From Bacillota bacterium (GTDB lineage Bacteria; Bacillota; Clostridia; Oscillospirales; Ruminococcaceae): a DNA stretch of 13,840 nt. Made by a program: the position numbers and the translations under genes. Of this stretch, positions 7,210-13,652 are shown in pieces. The stretch's first letter is position 1; the number at the start of each line of letters is the position of its first letter. The notes below the pieces were generated by a model. The model was given only the letters and a program-made list of their open reading frames with translations, was not told the DNA's origin and searched no databases. The stretch lies in the NCBI GenBank assembly GCA_023395435.1, contig JAEWZG010000026.1:1-13840 (forward strand), read 5' to 3'.

Positions 7210-7239
7210 TTTACAAGCATGAAATAAATGTCTTATAAT
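7210..7239 (+). promoter_or_regulatory. Promoter of the ABC-2 transporter operon
   Basis: TTTACA (7210-7215), 18-bp spacer, TATAAT (7234-7239). The spacer aligns with that of the LytTR promoter at most positions. The inferred start near 7246 gives a leader of about 150 nt before ATG 7398, which holds a possible leader peptide. Confidence 0.78.
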
Positions 7240-7341
7240 AAAATAACAGAATCCAATCCGTAAGAGAAAGCCGTCACACAGTATTCAAATTGCTATACAA
7301 AAAATACAAAGCTCACATTCATAAATTGGGGGGATAAATAA

Positions 7342-7401
7342 TTGATATATATATATAATAAAGCCAAAAAACTTATAAAAAAGATTGGAGAAATTAAATG
7401 A
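7342..7401 (+). CDS. Possible 19-residue leader peptide overlapping the ABC ATPase start
   Basis: GGGGGG (7328-7333) lies 8 nt before TTG 7342. The frame reads MIYIYNKAKKLIKKIGEIK and stops at TGA 7399-7401, overlapping the ATPase ATG as ATGA. The peptide is basic and amphipathic (Lys-rich, spaced Ile/Leu). The overlap suggests translational coupling to the transporter. It is low-complexity AT-rich DNA, so chance is possible; the ATPase also has its own GGAG site at about 7386-7389. Confidence 0.3.
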   Translation: MIYIYNKAKKLIKKIGEIK

Positions 7402-8312
7402 AAAACATAATTGAAGTACGAGATTTCGTTAAGAAATACGGAAATTTCACAGCGGTAGATAATGTTTCATTTGAAGTTGAAGAAGGCAGTATCTTTGCTT
7501 TCTTAGGTCCGAATGGAGCAGGGAAAAGCACGACAATCAATACACTCTGCACAATATTTGAAAAAACTTCTGGAACATTATTGATTGACGGAAAGGACAT
7601 ATCGCACGAAAAAGATGCAGTAAGAAGTTCTATCGGGGTTGTTTTTCAGGAACCTACTCTTGATAACAAAATGACAGTTATGGAAAATATGATAATGCAT
7701 TGTCATTTTTATGGTATCAGCAATAGTGAAACAGCGGAAAGAATTGAGTTTGCCTTAACATTAGTTGATTTACTAGACTGGAAAAAAGCATTGGTAAGTA
7801 ACCTTTCTGGTGGAATGAAAAGACGTGTTGAAATTGCAAGGTCTTTATTACATTATCCGAAAGTTTTATTTCTGGATGAGCCTACCACTGGTCTTGACCC
7901 TCAAACAAGAGCTCATATCTGGGACTACATTATAAAATTACAAAAAGAGAAGAATATAACAATTTTCCTTACAACGCATTACATGGATGAGGCCGAAATT
8001 TGTGGCAAGGTAGCTATTATGGATGCAGGAAAAATAATTGCAATGGATACGCCATACCATCTCAAACAGCAATACACAAAGGACAAAGCATTTATTTCAA
8101 CCAGTGACGAGCAAGGAATGGAAGAGTTACTAAATAAAGCAGAACTTATTTATAAGAAGAAGCCTGGTTACTATTCAGTTGAAGTAAACAACTTGCCGAA
8201 ACTCATGGATATAATTTGTGAGAAGAAATCAACAATTACTGATATGGAAATTAAAAAAGGCACATTAAATGATGTGTTTTTAGAAATTACCGGAAAAGAA
8301 ATAAGGGAGTAA
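7398..8312 (+). CDS. ABC-2 transporter ATP-binding protein (DrrA-like)
   Basis: 304 residues, the nucleotide-binding half of an ABC-2 exporter. All motifs are intact: Walker A GPNGAGKST (37-45), Q-loop Gln84 in VVFQEPT, signature LSGGM (136-140), Walker B KVLFLDE (155-161), D-loop TGLD (164-167) and switch His194 in LTTHYMDEAE. The C-terminal segment (about 225-304), including KKGTLNDVFLEITGKE, is typical of the daunorubicin-resistance (DrrA/CcmA-like) subfamily. The start ATG 7398 is preceded by GGAG. The permease begins 4 nt after its stop, so the two form one complex. The promoter carries a LytTR operator, pointing to regulation by the neighbouring LytTR/LiaF-like pair. Substrate unknown; drug, peptide or lipid export is usual for this subfamily. 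Confidence 0.95.
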   Translation: MKNIIEVRDFVKKYGNFTAVDNVSFEVEEGSIFAFLGPNGAGKSTTINTLCTIFEKTSGTLLIDGKDISHEKDAVRSSIGVVFQEPTLDNKMTVMENMIMHCHFYGISNSETAERIEFALTLVDLLDWKKALVSNLSGGMKRRVEIARSLLHYPKVLFLDEPTTGLDPQTRAHIWDYIIKLQKEKNITIFLTTHYMDEAEICGKVAIMDAGKIIAMDTPYHLKQQYTKDKAFISTSDEQGMEELLNKAELIYKKKPGYYSVEVNNLPKLMDIICEKKSTITDMEIKKGTLNDVFLEITGKEIRE

Positions 8313-8316
8313 ACTA

Positions 8317-9153
8317 ATGGATATAATTTTAGCTTTATGGTTCAGAAATATTAAAATTTTCGCACGAAATAAGGTTCAACTCGTTTTCACGATTATCATG
8401 CCTTTCTTCTTCCTTTATGTTTTCAGTGCAATTTTTAAAAATGAAAATATCGAAAACCCAGTAAACTATATGCTGGCTGGAATAGTTATTACTACTGTAT
8501 TCCAAACTGCTCTTACTATTGCGACAAGCACTATTGAAGATATTGTTTCAGGATTTATGAAGGAAGTTTTAGTAAGCCCAGTTAAACGCATACAGATTGC
8601 AATTGGACAGTTATTATCAGCAGCAACAATAGCAACCTTACAGGGAATAATTATTATTTTTATAGGTTATTTCATTGGATTAAAATTCAATTCATTTGCA
8701 ACGCCTTTTGCAGTAATTGGTTTTATGATTGTAGTTGGAATTGTGTTTGCAGGGTTAGGACTTTTTTTAGCGGCACTTGTGAAAAACTCACAGACGTTTC
8801 AGATTGTAACAACGGCAATTATGATGCCATTGACATTCCTTTGCGGTGCATATATTCCTCTCTCTCTTTTGCCAAAAGCATTAAAGTATTTTGCATACTT
8901 CAATCCAATGACATATACAACGGCATGTTTTAGAACAATAATACTTGAAAAAACATCTTTGACAACTAACCAATTAATCGCAGAACAACTAGCTTTTAAA
9001 ATTGGAGGCTTTACAATAACTCCAATTATTAGCTTATTTATTGTACTCGTTTTTGGTTTTATTTTCTTATTGATGTCAACATATGTATTTTCAAAAGTTG
9101 ACTTTTCCAGAATTAATCGCTCAAAAAGCAAAGAAGGAGATATCTGGAGCTAG
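8317..9153 (+). CDS. ABC-2 type transporter permease (DrrB-like)
   Basis: 278 residues with about six membrane segments (roughly 22-42, 50-70, 97-120, 130-154, 160-180, 234-256). The PF01061-type signature is clear: GQLLSAATIATLQG, a Gly-rich fourth helix, then CGAYIPLSLLPKALKYFAYF and NPMTYTT (196-202). The N-terminal RNIKIFARNKVQ is the usual amphipathic entry. ATG 8317 is 4 nt after the ATPase stop, with GGGAG overlapping the end of that gene. One permease and one ATPase imply a homodimer of each in the membrane. It probably exports an unknown compound under LytTR/LiaF-like control. Confidence 0.93.
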   Translation: MDIILALWFRNIKIFARNKVQLVFTIIMPFFFLYVFSAIFKNENIENPVNYMLAGIVITTVFQTALTIATSTIEDIVSGFMKEVLVSPVKRIQIAIGQLLSAATIATLQGIIIIFIGYFIGLKFNSFATPFAVIGFMIVVGIVFAGLGLFLAALVKNSQTFQIVTTAIMMPLTFLCGAYIPLSLLPKALKYFAYFNPMTYTTACFRTIILEKTSLTTNQLIAEQLAFKIGGFTITPIISLFIVLVFGFIFLLMSTYVFSKVDFSRINRSKSKEGDIWS

Positions 9154-9230
9154 AAATACTTATTTGATTATAATAAATTCATCAGAAGACATAAAACTGA
9201 GAATAAGAGAATTTAAGAAAAATATAAATG

Positions 9231-9258
9231 CCGCTTTCTGTAATGGATTGCGGTTTTT
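9231..9258 (+). terminator. Probable terminator of the ABC operon
   Basis: CCGC (9231-9234) and GCGG (9250-9253) with an inner TC/GA pairing, followed by TTTTT (9254-9258). It lies about 77 nt after the permease stop. The stem is short, so confidence is moderate. Bases 9154-9230 hold no gene I can support. Confidence 0.5.
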
Positions 9259-9263
9259 CTGGT

Positions 9264-9290
9264 AATAAAAAAACACCTACAAAGAGGTGT
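9264..9290 (-). terminator. Hairpin with strong U-tract on the minus strand
   Basis: On the minus strand: ACACCT, loop CTTTGT, AGGTGT, then TTTTTTTATT (arms 9285-9290 and 9273-9278). The plus-strand tail CTAAAACTATTTTT is poorer. No minus-strand gene lies directly to its right, so it would stop transcription entering the ABC operon from the opposite direction. Confidence 0.55.
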
Positions 9291-9349
9291 CTAAAACTAT
9301 TTTTCATAAAGTAATTGCATATATTTTTTTGATTTCGAGTGATGTTTTA

Positions 9350-9408
9350 GCCTAATGTGCAACTCACAAAGGTGTATTTTTGAGAGGGTTTATTAATAAT
9401 GTAAAGTT
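9350..9408 (-). repeat. Intergenic two-box element, copy 5 (attC-like)
   Basis: On the minus strand: GATAACTTTACATTA (box 1, 9397-9411) and TGTGAGTTGCACATTAGGC ending at 9350 (box 2). The offset is 49 nt. Its box 2 ends ATTAGGC, the closest match here to a classical attC R' box (GTTRRRY). An inner CTCA / TGAG pair can form. It lies between the ABC operon and the prenyltransferase-like gene. Confidence 0.5.
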
Positions 9409-9519
9409 ATCATTATAAATATTTATGCTTATTAAATTTTCTGTTTTTCAAAGAATATTTATATTAAAAATACCAACAATTATCATATACAAAACAATAA
9501 TATAAAAGGTTGTGTTTTT

Positions 9520-10161
9520 ATTAGAATACCAACACACGTAGGATTGATTCCTGATGGAAACAGAAGATGGGCAATTGAACAAGGTCTACAAAAACATGAG
9601 GGATATTCATACGGACTAAATCCTGGGCTTGAAATCTTAAGATTAGCAAAGGAATATGGAATAAAGGAAATTACTTATTACGGTTTCACAACCGATAATT
9701 GCAAAAGACCTATAAAACAAGTTAAAGCTTTTGCAACCGCTTGCGTCGATGCTGTAAATCTAATTGCTACTGAGGGGGTATCCTTATTAGTAACAGGAGA
9801 TACTAATTCATCTTATTTTCCTAATGAGTTATTAAAATACACAACCAGAACTGATGTAAATGGCGGCGGTATTAAAATTAATTTTCTAGTTAATTATGGC
9901 TGGGAATGGGATTTGTCTAATATAAATTGCAAATCAAGTAGCAGAAAACAAATACACGAAAGTTTACATTCAAAAGAAATATCCAGAATTGACTTAATAT
10001 TAAGATGGGGTGGCATGAAACGACTTTCGGGCTTTTTACCTGTTCAGTCTGTTTATGCTGACTTTTATACTATTAATCACCTTTGGCCAGATTTCAAAAA
10101 AGAAGATTTTGATAATGCTATGAAATGGTATGATAAACAAGATGTCACTTTGGGCGGATAA
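9520..10161 (+). CDS. Divergent cis-prenyltransferase (undecaprenyl diphosphate synthase family), likely non-ATG start
   Basis: About 213 residues counted from 9520. The family motif P-x-H-V-x-x-I-x-DGN-x-RWA is encoded as IPTHVGLIPDGNRRWA, whose first part lies upstream of the first conventional start (TTG 9544). The best start is therefore ATT 9520, 10 nt after AAAAGG; Asp12 would be the catalytic aspartate. Other motifs: GFTTDNCKRP (55-64; the family has FSTENWxRP, so Trp is Cys here), NYGWEWDL (125-132; NYGGR in the family), LRWGGMKRLSGF (161-172; canonical RTSGExRLSNF, so Glu and Asn are lost), and WPDF (189-192). It is shorter than UppS (about 230-250), missing residues between about 132 and 160. 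It is probably a paralogue with altered chemistry, not the housekeeping UppS. Soluble or membrane-peripheral. It converges with the radical SAM gene. Confidence 0.82.
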   Translation: MRIPTHVGLIPDGNRRWAIEQGLQKHEGYSYGLNPGLEILRLAKEYGIKEITYYGFTTDNCKRPIKQVKAFATACVDAVNLIATEGVSLLVTGDTNSSYFPNELLKYTTRTDVNGGGIKINFLVNYGWEWDLSNINCKSSSRKQIHESLHSKEISRIDLILRWGGMKRLSGFLPVQSVYADFYTINHLWPDFKKEDFDNAMKWYDKQDVTLGG

Positions 10162-10240
10162 TGATAATATAGATATTACAGTTTTAATCATCTTTTAGTA
10201 GTTTTAATTATGTGTGTGTTTGACAAGCACAACAATTTCA

Positions 10241-10264
10241 GCTAGTTGCCCATTATTGCTAAAC
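10241..10264 (+). repeat. Isolated box-2-like sequence in opposite orientation
   Basis: TAGTTGCCCATTATTGC on the plus strand resembles box 2 of copies 1 and 4, but no box 1 occurs at the expected offset. It faces copy 6, only 14 bp away. It may be half of an inverted pair or a decayed copy. Bases 10162-10240 hold only a near-direct repeat of AGTTTTAAT and no gene. Confidence 0.3.
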
Positions 10265-10277
10265 AAGCCTGTCCACA

Positions 10278-10348
10278 AATTAAACATAATACGAAGTTTA
10301 AAAAGGTACTTCAGATCCTATATATCAAACTCGTATTATTAAGTTACC
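10278..10348 (-). repeat. Intergenic two-box element, copy 6 (attC-like, with bulged stem)
   Basis: On the minus strand: GGTAACTTAATAATA (box 1, 10334-10348) and CTTCGTATTATGTTTAAT (box 2, 10279-10296). The offset is 52 nt. Within it ATAATACGA plus GTTT (10286-10294, 10296-10299) pairs with AAAC plus TCGTATTAT (10327-10339). This gives 13 pairs interrupted by one unpaired base (10295). A stem with a single extrahelical base is a known feature of attC sites. Confidence 0.55.
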
Positions 10349-10419
10349 TTAATATTCTCGTGCCAAGTCAAACAACAAAAATTAATTGCTATAATTCAAA
10401 ATTAAACATAAGCAAACAT

Positions 10420-10445
10420 ATATATTTAATGCAAATTAAATATAT
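10420..10445. repeat. Perfect 11-bp stem-loop at the end of the radical SAM gene
   Basis: ATATATTTAAT / ATTAAATATAT (10420-10430, 10435-10445) with loop GCAA on the plus strand. The stop codon of the radical SAM gene (10436-10438) lies in the right arm. It has no G-C pairs and no U-run, so it is a weak terminator at best. It may limit convergent transcription. Confidence 0.4.
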
Positions 10446-11779
10446 TTTGAAAGTCTTTCAGCCAAACGACCTATTCGTTCGTAAGATATTACGTTGCATA
10501 TAAATTCAGTAATTTTTCCGTACTTTCGATAAAATATATTAAATAACAGATATGGTATTCTCTGCGATTTTGAACTAGGAATACGTTTAATTATATTCTT
10601 AATGGAATAAATCTTTTTGTAGATTTTTATATATCCATTATATAATTCTTCTTGCGTCATATTTAAAGGAGAGTACACAACATGTGACGTATCATATTTA
10701 GAATAATCAAAAGTAGTAATGCGCTTATCTCTTAAAAAATCATTATAAAGTTTTGTGCCAGGATAAGGAGTCAGAATATGAGAAGTAACTGTCTCAATTT
10801 TATTTTTAACGATCCAATCTAAAGTATTTTCAAAAACTCTTTTATCTTCTCCATCAAGTCCGAATACAAAACTTGCATTTACCATTATACCTCTGTTATG
10901 AATTTCCTTAATTAGTTTTTCATACATTAATACATTGTTCTGCCCTTTATTTACATTTGAAATAACATCTGTTTTTAAACTTTCAAATCCAATAAACAAT
11001 CCTTGACATCCGGAATCTTTCATCTCATCCAATAGGTCTAACATATTTATAATATTGCAAGAAACAGCGGCATTCCATTTTACTTTCAGCTTCGTAAGCT
11101 CTTTTAAAAGAGACCTTGTCCATTGAGGATTACCAATAAAATTATCATCAATAAACATAATATGTTTTCTACCAATTAGTTTAATTTCTTCTATAACTTT
11201 ATCAACAGGTTTATTCATGTAAATATTATTATAAGCTTGGCAGCTATTATAGCAAAAACTACATTTAAAAGGGCAACCATAACTTGTTACTATTACATTA
11301 GAATATAGATACTTCTTTTTATCAATTAAATCATAAGCTGGTGATATAATATCTTCACTACACATTAATTTACTACAATAATATCTTTTTTGAAGTTTGT
11401 TATTAAGAATATCATTAATAATATCGTTCCATATCTGTTCAGATGGTCCAATACAAAGTGCATCAAAAAACTCTTCACAATTATCAGGATCAGATGATAT
11501 ATGTATTCCTCCGCCAACAGTTATCGCTCCGCACTCTTTATACTTCTTTGCAATTTCAGAAGCTCTGTTTAAAGTGTTTACAGTTACTGTTATACCAACA
11601 ACATCGACCTTTTCAGAATAGTTTATTGGCGATATATTCTCATCTTCAATTATTACAGTATGCTCATTGCGTAATATCTGCGCTATGACCAACAAACCTA
11701 AAGAAGGCGCCATTCTTGTTTTCAGAGTTGTATCCATAGGCCTTAATGACATTTTGGGCTGAATTAGTTTAATTATTAT
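10436..11779 (-). CDS. B12-binding-domain radical SAM protein
   Basis: 438 residues from ATG 11752, or about 447 from the probable true start. N-terminal cobalamin-binding-like Rossmann domain (about 1-140, VGITVTVNT, TVGGGIH at 78-84, without a DxHxxG cobalt-ligand motif), then a radical SAM barrel with the [4Fe-4S] motif CPFKCSFC (Cys160, 164, 167). Family blocks follow: HIMFIDDNFIGNP (197-209), KWNAAVSCN, GLFIGFES (251-258), NASFVFGLDGED, HILTPYPGTKLY. Just upstream in frame lie residues KLIQPK before MSLRPMD, which belong to the family's usual N-terminus. With GGGGG at 11788-11792 this points to a start at ATA 11779 or ATT 11773. The family uses S-adenosylmethionine and often methylates or rearranges unactivated carbons; the substrate here is unknown. 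It converges with the prenyltransferase-like gene, so a polyprenyl or lipid substrate is a guess. Confidence 0.88.
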   Translation of the reverse strand: MIIKLIQPKMSLRPMDTTLKTRMAPSLGLLVIAQILRNEHTVIIEDENISPINYSEKVDVVGITVTVNTLNRASEIAKKYKECGAITVGGGIHISSDPDNCEEFFDALCIGPSEQIWNDIINDILNNKLQKRYYCSKLMCSEDIISPAYDLIDKKKYLYSNVIVTSYGCPFKCSFCYNSCQAYNNIYMNKPVDKVIEEIKLIGRKHIMFIDDNFIGNPQWTRSLLKELTKLKVKWNAAVSCNIINMLDLLDEMKDSGCQGLFIGFESLKTDVISNVNKGQNNVLMYEKLIKEIHNRGIMVNASFVFGLDGEDKRVFENTLDWIVKNKIETVTSHILTPYPGTKLYNDFLRDKRITTFDYSKYDTSHVVYSPLNMTQEELYNGYIKIYKKIYSIKNIIKRIPSSKSQRIPYLLFNIFYRKYGKITEFICNVISYERIGRLAERLSKYI

Positions 11780-11812
11780 TTTTAATGCCCCCTTATATCA
11801 TAGTTTAAAATG

Positions 11813-11841
11813 TTGACACATTGTTAACCTCGAAATATATT
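11813..11841 (+). promoter_or_regulatory. Consensus promoter facing into the DUF4238 3' end (antisense)
   Basis: TTGACA (11813-11818), 17-bp spacer, TATATT (11836-11841) on the plus strand. No plus-strand gene follows. An RNA starting near 11848 would cross copy 8 and could end at the CTAATA/TATTAG hairpin followed by CTCTGTTTTT (about 11853-11900), or run antisense to the DUF4238 gene. A chance match is possible in DNA this AT-rich. Confidence 0.4.
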
Positions 11842-11855
11842 GTATTTCTGGACTA

Positions 11856-11900
11856 ATAAACATAACTTGAAGTTGTACAATCCAATTATTAGCTCTGTTT
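11856..11900 (-). repeat. Degenerate intergenic element, copy 8 (box 2 only)
   Basis: On the minus strand: TACAACTTCAAGTTATGTTTATT, ending at 11856. It has the AGTTATGTTTA core shared with copies 2, 6, 7 and 9. No AACTTC box lies at -49, where the DUF4238 coding sequence would be; AAAAAC right after the stop may be a shorter left end. It sits between the DUF4238 stop and the radical SAM leader. Confidence 0.4.
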
Positions 11901-12794
11901 TTAGAACTTATTATCATCTTTGAAAGCCCATCCCTCACTAGCTTCTTTTACCAAAACTGAATTTATGAATCTGACTTCTTCGTCATACAGTTTTTTAACA
12001 AACATTATTTTATTTTTATTATAATCTGTTTTGGGAACTGTAAAAACACAATTACGTAGATTTACAACATTCCTTGGAGCATTCTCAACACCAATGCTTG
12101 CAAGAAGAATAATTCTATCAGGAGATATTGGGAAAATTGAATACAAATGTAGTTGCATTCCAAAGGCATCACCATTAATTACAGTCGGATAAGTATCTGT
12201 AATAATAAACTGCTCTGATTCTTTTCTTTCTGCAATTACAAAATACTGTCCACACAAACCGAATACATCTCTCATCATAAAAGCTTTAATTGGATCATCA
12301 ATATTATTGTTATTCAGGACATCACTTAAGGACCTGCAATTTACTATGTAGCCAAGATTTCTTTTCCATAAATCAGACAAATCACCGTCTTTCTGATACA
12401 TAGTATAGAATTTCCTTGATTGATCGGATGCTTTTAAACCAAACTGGTCCGATACAATCTTTGAACGAAATCCCATAAGAGCAAAAAACAGTTTAAGTTT
12501 CTCACATTCTGCAGAAGATAATTTTATCTCTCTTAAATAAAGAAATCTATCTTTTATTATTTGTGATACTTCACTTTCAAAAGTAGCAAAATCTCTCTCG
12601 ATTTTTGTTGGGTTGGTAGGACAGTTTTTTTCATCACGATACAAATTCCTTCCCATAAAGATTTCACTTGTATTAACCTTAGATATTTTAGATGTCTTTT
12701 TATTATAGTAAAATAGATGCCCTTTATTATCAAAGCAAAAGTTTTTCAGAATAAACTGTGGAATATAATGATGTCTTATGGGTTCTTTATTCAC
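11901..12794 (-). CDS. DUF4238 family protein
   Basis: About 297 residues from GTG 12794; TTG 12803 is also possible, but GAG 9 nt before the GTG and the family's short N-terminus favour 12794. The DUF4238 hallmark RHHYIPQFILKNF is at the N-terminus, followed by YYNKK, and FIITDTYPTVINGD in the middle (the family has F-I-x-S/T-D-x-P). FPISPDRIILL and NLRNCVFT lie near the C-terminus. No membrane segment; presumably cytosolic. The biochemical role of DUF4238 is not settled. Members are often scattered in accessory regions, so a defence or toxin-like role is conceivable but not shown here. It is one of several solitary minus-strand genes, each followed by an attC-like element. Confidence 0.85.
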   Translation of the reverse strand: MNKEPIRHHYIPQFILKNFCFDNKGHLFYYNKKTSKISKVNTSEIFMGRNLYRDEKNCPTNPTKIERDFATFESEVSQIIKDRFLYLREIKLSSAECEKLKLFFALMGFRSKIVSDQFGLKASDQSRKFYTMYQKDGDLSDLWKRNLGYIVNCRSLSDVLNNNNIDDPIKAFMMRDVFGLCGQYFVIAERKESEQFIITDTYPTVINGDAFGMQLHLYSIFPISPDRIILLASIGVENAPRNVVNLRNCVFTVPKTDYNKNKIMFVKKLYDEEVRFINSVLVKEASEGWAFKDDNKF

Positions 12795-12882
12795 GATAAT
12801 CAACTCACAATCTTAAGTCAGAAATGCAAATGCCTCACTATTGTTGGTTTTTTATGCTTTACGCTACTAGCTTGTACGCGGG

Positions 12883-12948
12883 AAATAAACATAATGGGAA
12901 GTTGGCTCTACCATCTCTTTAAAACAGAATAAATAATTAACTTAACTG
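12883..12948 (-). repeat. Degenerate intergenic element, copy 7 (attC-like)
   Basis: On the minus strand: CAACTTCCCATTATGTTTATTT is box 2 (12883-12904), a strong match. The left end at -48 is GTTAAGTTAATTA, a poor match to box 1. It lies 35 bp downstream of the stop of the gene at 12983-13618 and about 90 bp upstream of the DUF4238 start. Bases 12804-12882 carry nothing I can name. Confidence 0.42.
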
Positions 12949-12982
12949 ATTTATATGTTTATTATGCGCTTTTAAGGAATAA

Positions 12983-13618
12983 TCAAATGTTATTCGCGCA
13001 GCGATAAAACAGCCTGTCCTTAACAATTTTCTTTACAGGTAATGGTATTTTCTTGCATTCATCTATTGCATTTATGACAATACATTTAATACCAGTTTGC
13101 TCTTTCCGAACATTTCGAATAGCATCTCTCGCAATAACTTGACTTTTTGAACTTCTAATTAATGATTCCATAAAACGTTGGAAAGAATCTATGTATCCAT
13201 CACGGATTCCTTTGTTAACATCAATCGCTACATAGTTTTTAAAATTAAGAGAGTGATTATTTCCAGGATTATTTTGTAAGATAAGAATTTCTGTTTCTCC
13301 AGAGTATTTCCATTTTATACGTTTTTCTAGTTTACTTTTAAATTCCACAAACGCTTTCGTACTGTAATACCAGTCGCCATTAAGTACAGCGTCAATTTTT
13401 CTGTATGTTTTATCCTTAGCTTTGCAAAAATCGTTAGTATAGCCTACGGCAAAGACTGAGCAAAATTTTTCAGAATTGTAGTGAATATACTCAAATTCTT
13501 TTATTACATCCATAGCATCTTGATTTGTAGGTTTAACAAACAAGAGAACGACTATTTCCAAATTTTCGACTTGCTTTTCAATCGCTTCAACTTCATCATA
13601 TGTGCTGGCAGCAAACAT
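12983..13618 (-). CDS. Protein of unknown function
   Basis: 211 residues. ATG 13618 is chosen over the in-frame ATG 13639 because AGAGGTG (13624-13630) sits 5 nt upstream of it. There is no signal peptide or membrane segment, so probably cytosolic. Residues about 20-60 look like an alpha/beta start (IVVLLFVKPTNQDAMDVI, then a helix, then FCSVFAVGYTND). Later landmarks are DAVLNGDWYYSTKAFVEFK, RIKWKYSGETEILILQN, YVAIDVNKGIRDGYIDSF and a basic C-terminal part with RDAIRNVRKEQTGIKC. I cannot name the family, and no catalytic motif is evident. It is flanked on both sides by attC-like elements, consistent with a single-gene accessory unit. Confidence 0.78.
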   Translation of the reverse strand: MFAASTYDEVEAIEKQVENLEIVVLLFVKPTNQDAMDVIKEFEYIHYNSEKFCSVFAVGYTNDFCKAKDKTYRKIDAVLNGDWYYSTKAFVEFKSKLEKRIKWKYSGETEILILQNNPGNNHSLNFKNYVAIDVNKGIRDGYIDSFQRFMESLIRSSKSQVIARDAIRNVRKEQTGIKCIVINAIDECKKIPLPVKKIVKDRLFYRCANNI

Positions 13619-13652
13619 TTCCACACCTCTATTTTTCAAATTATCTGATACA

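Noticed and set aside
8799..9131. 110-residue minus-strand ORF
   Set aside because: Antisense to the ABC permease, with no ribosome site and no recognisable motifs.
9083..9265. 60-residue plus-strand ORF past the permease
   Set aside because: Overlaps the permease in another frame, no ribosome site; the permease has a normal C-terminus, so a frameshift is not needed.
12717..12932. 71-residue plus-strand ORF over the DUF4238 start
   Set aside because: Antisense to the conserved DUF4238 N-terminus and across an attC-like element; no ribosome site.
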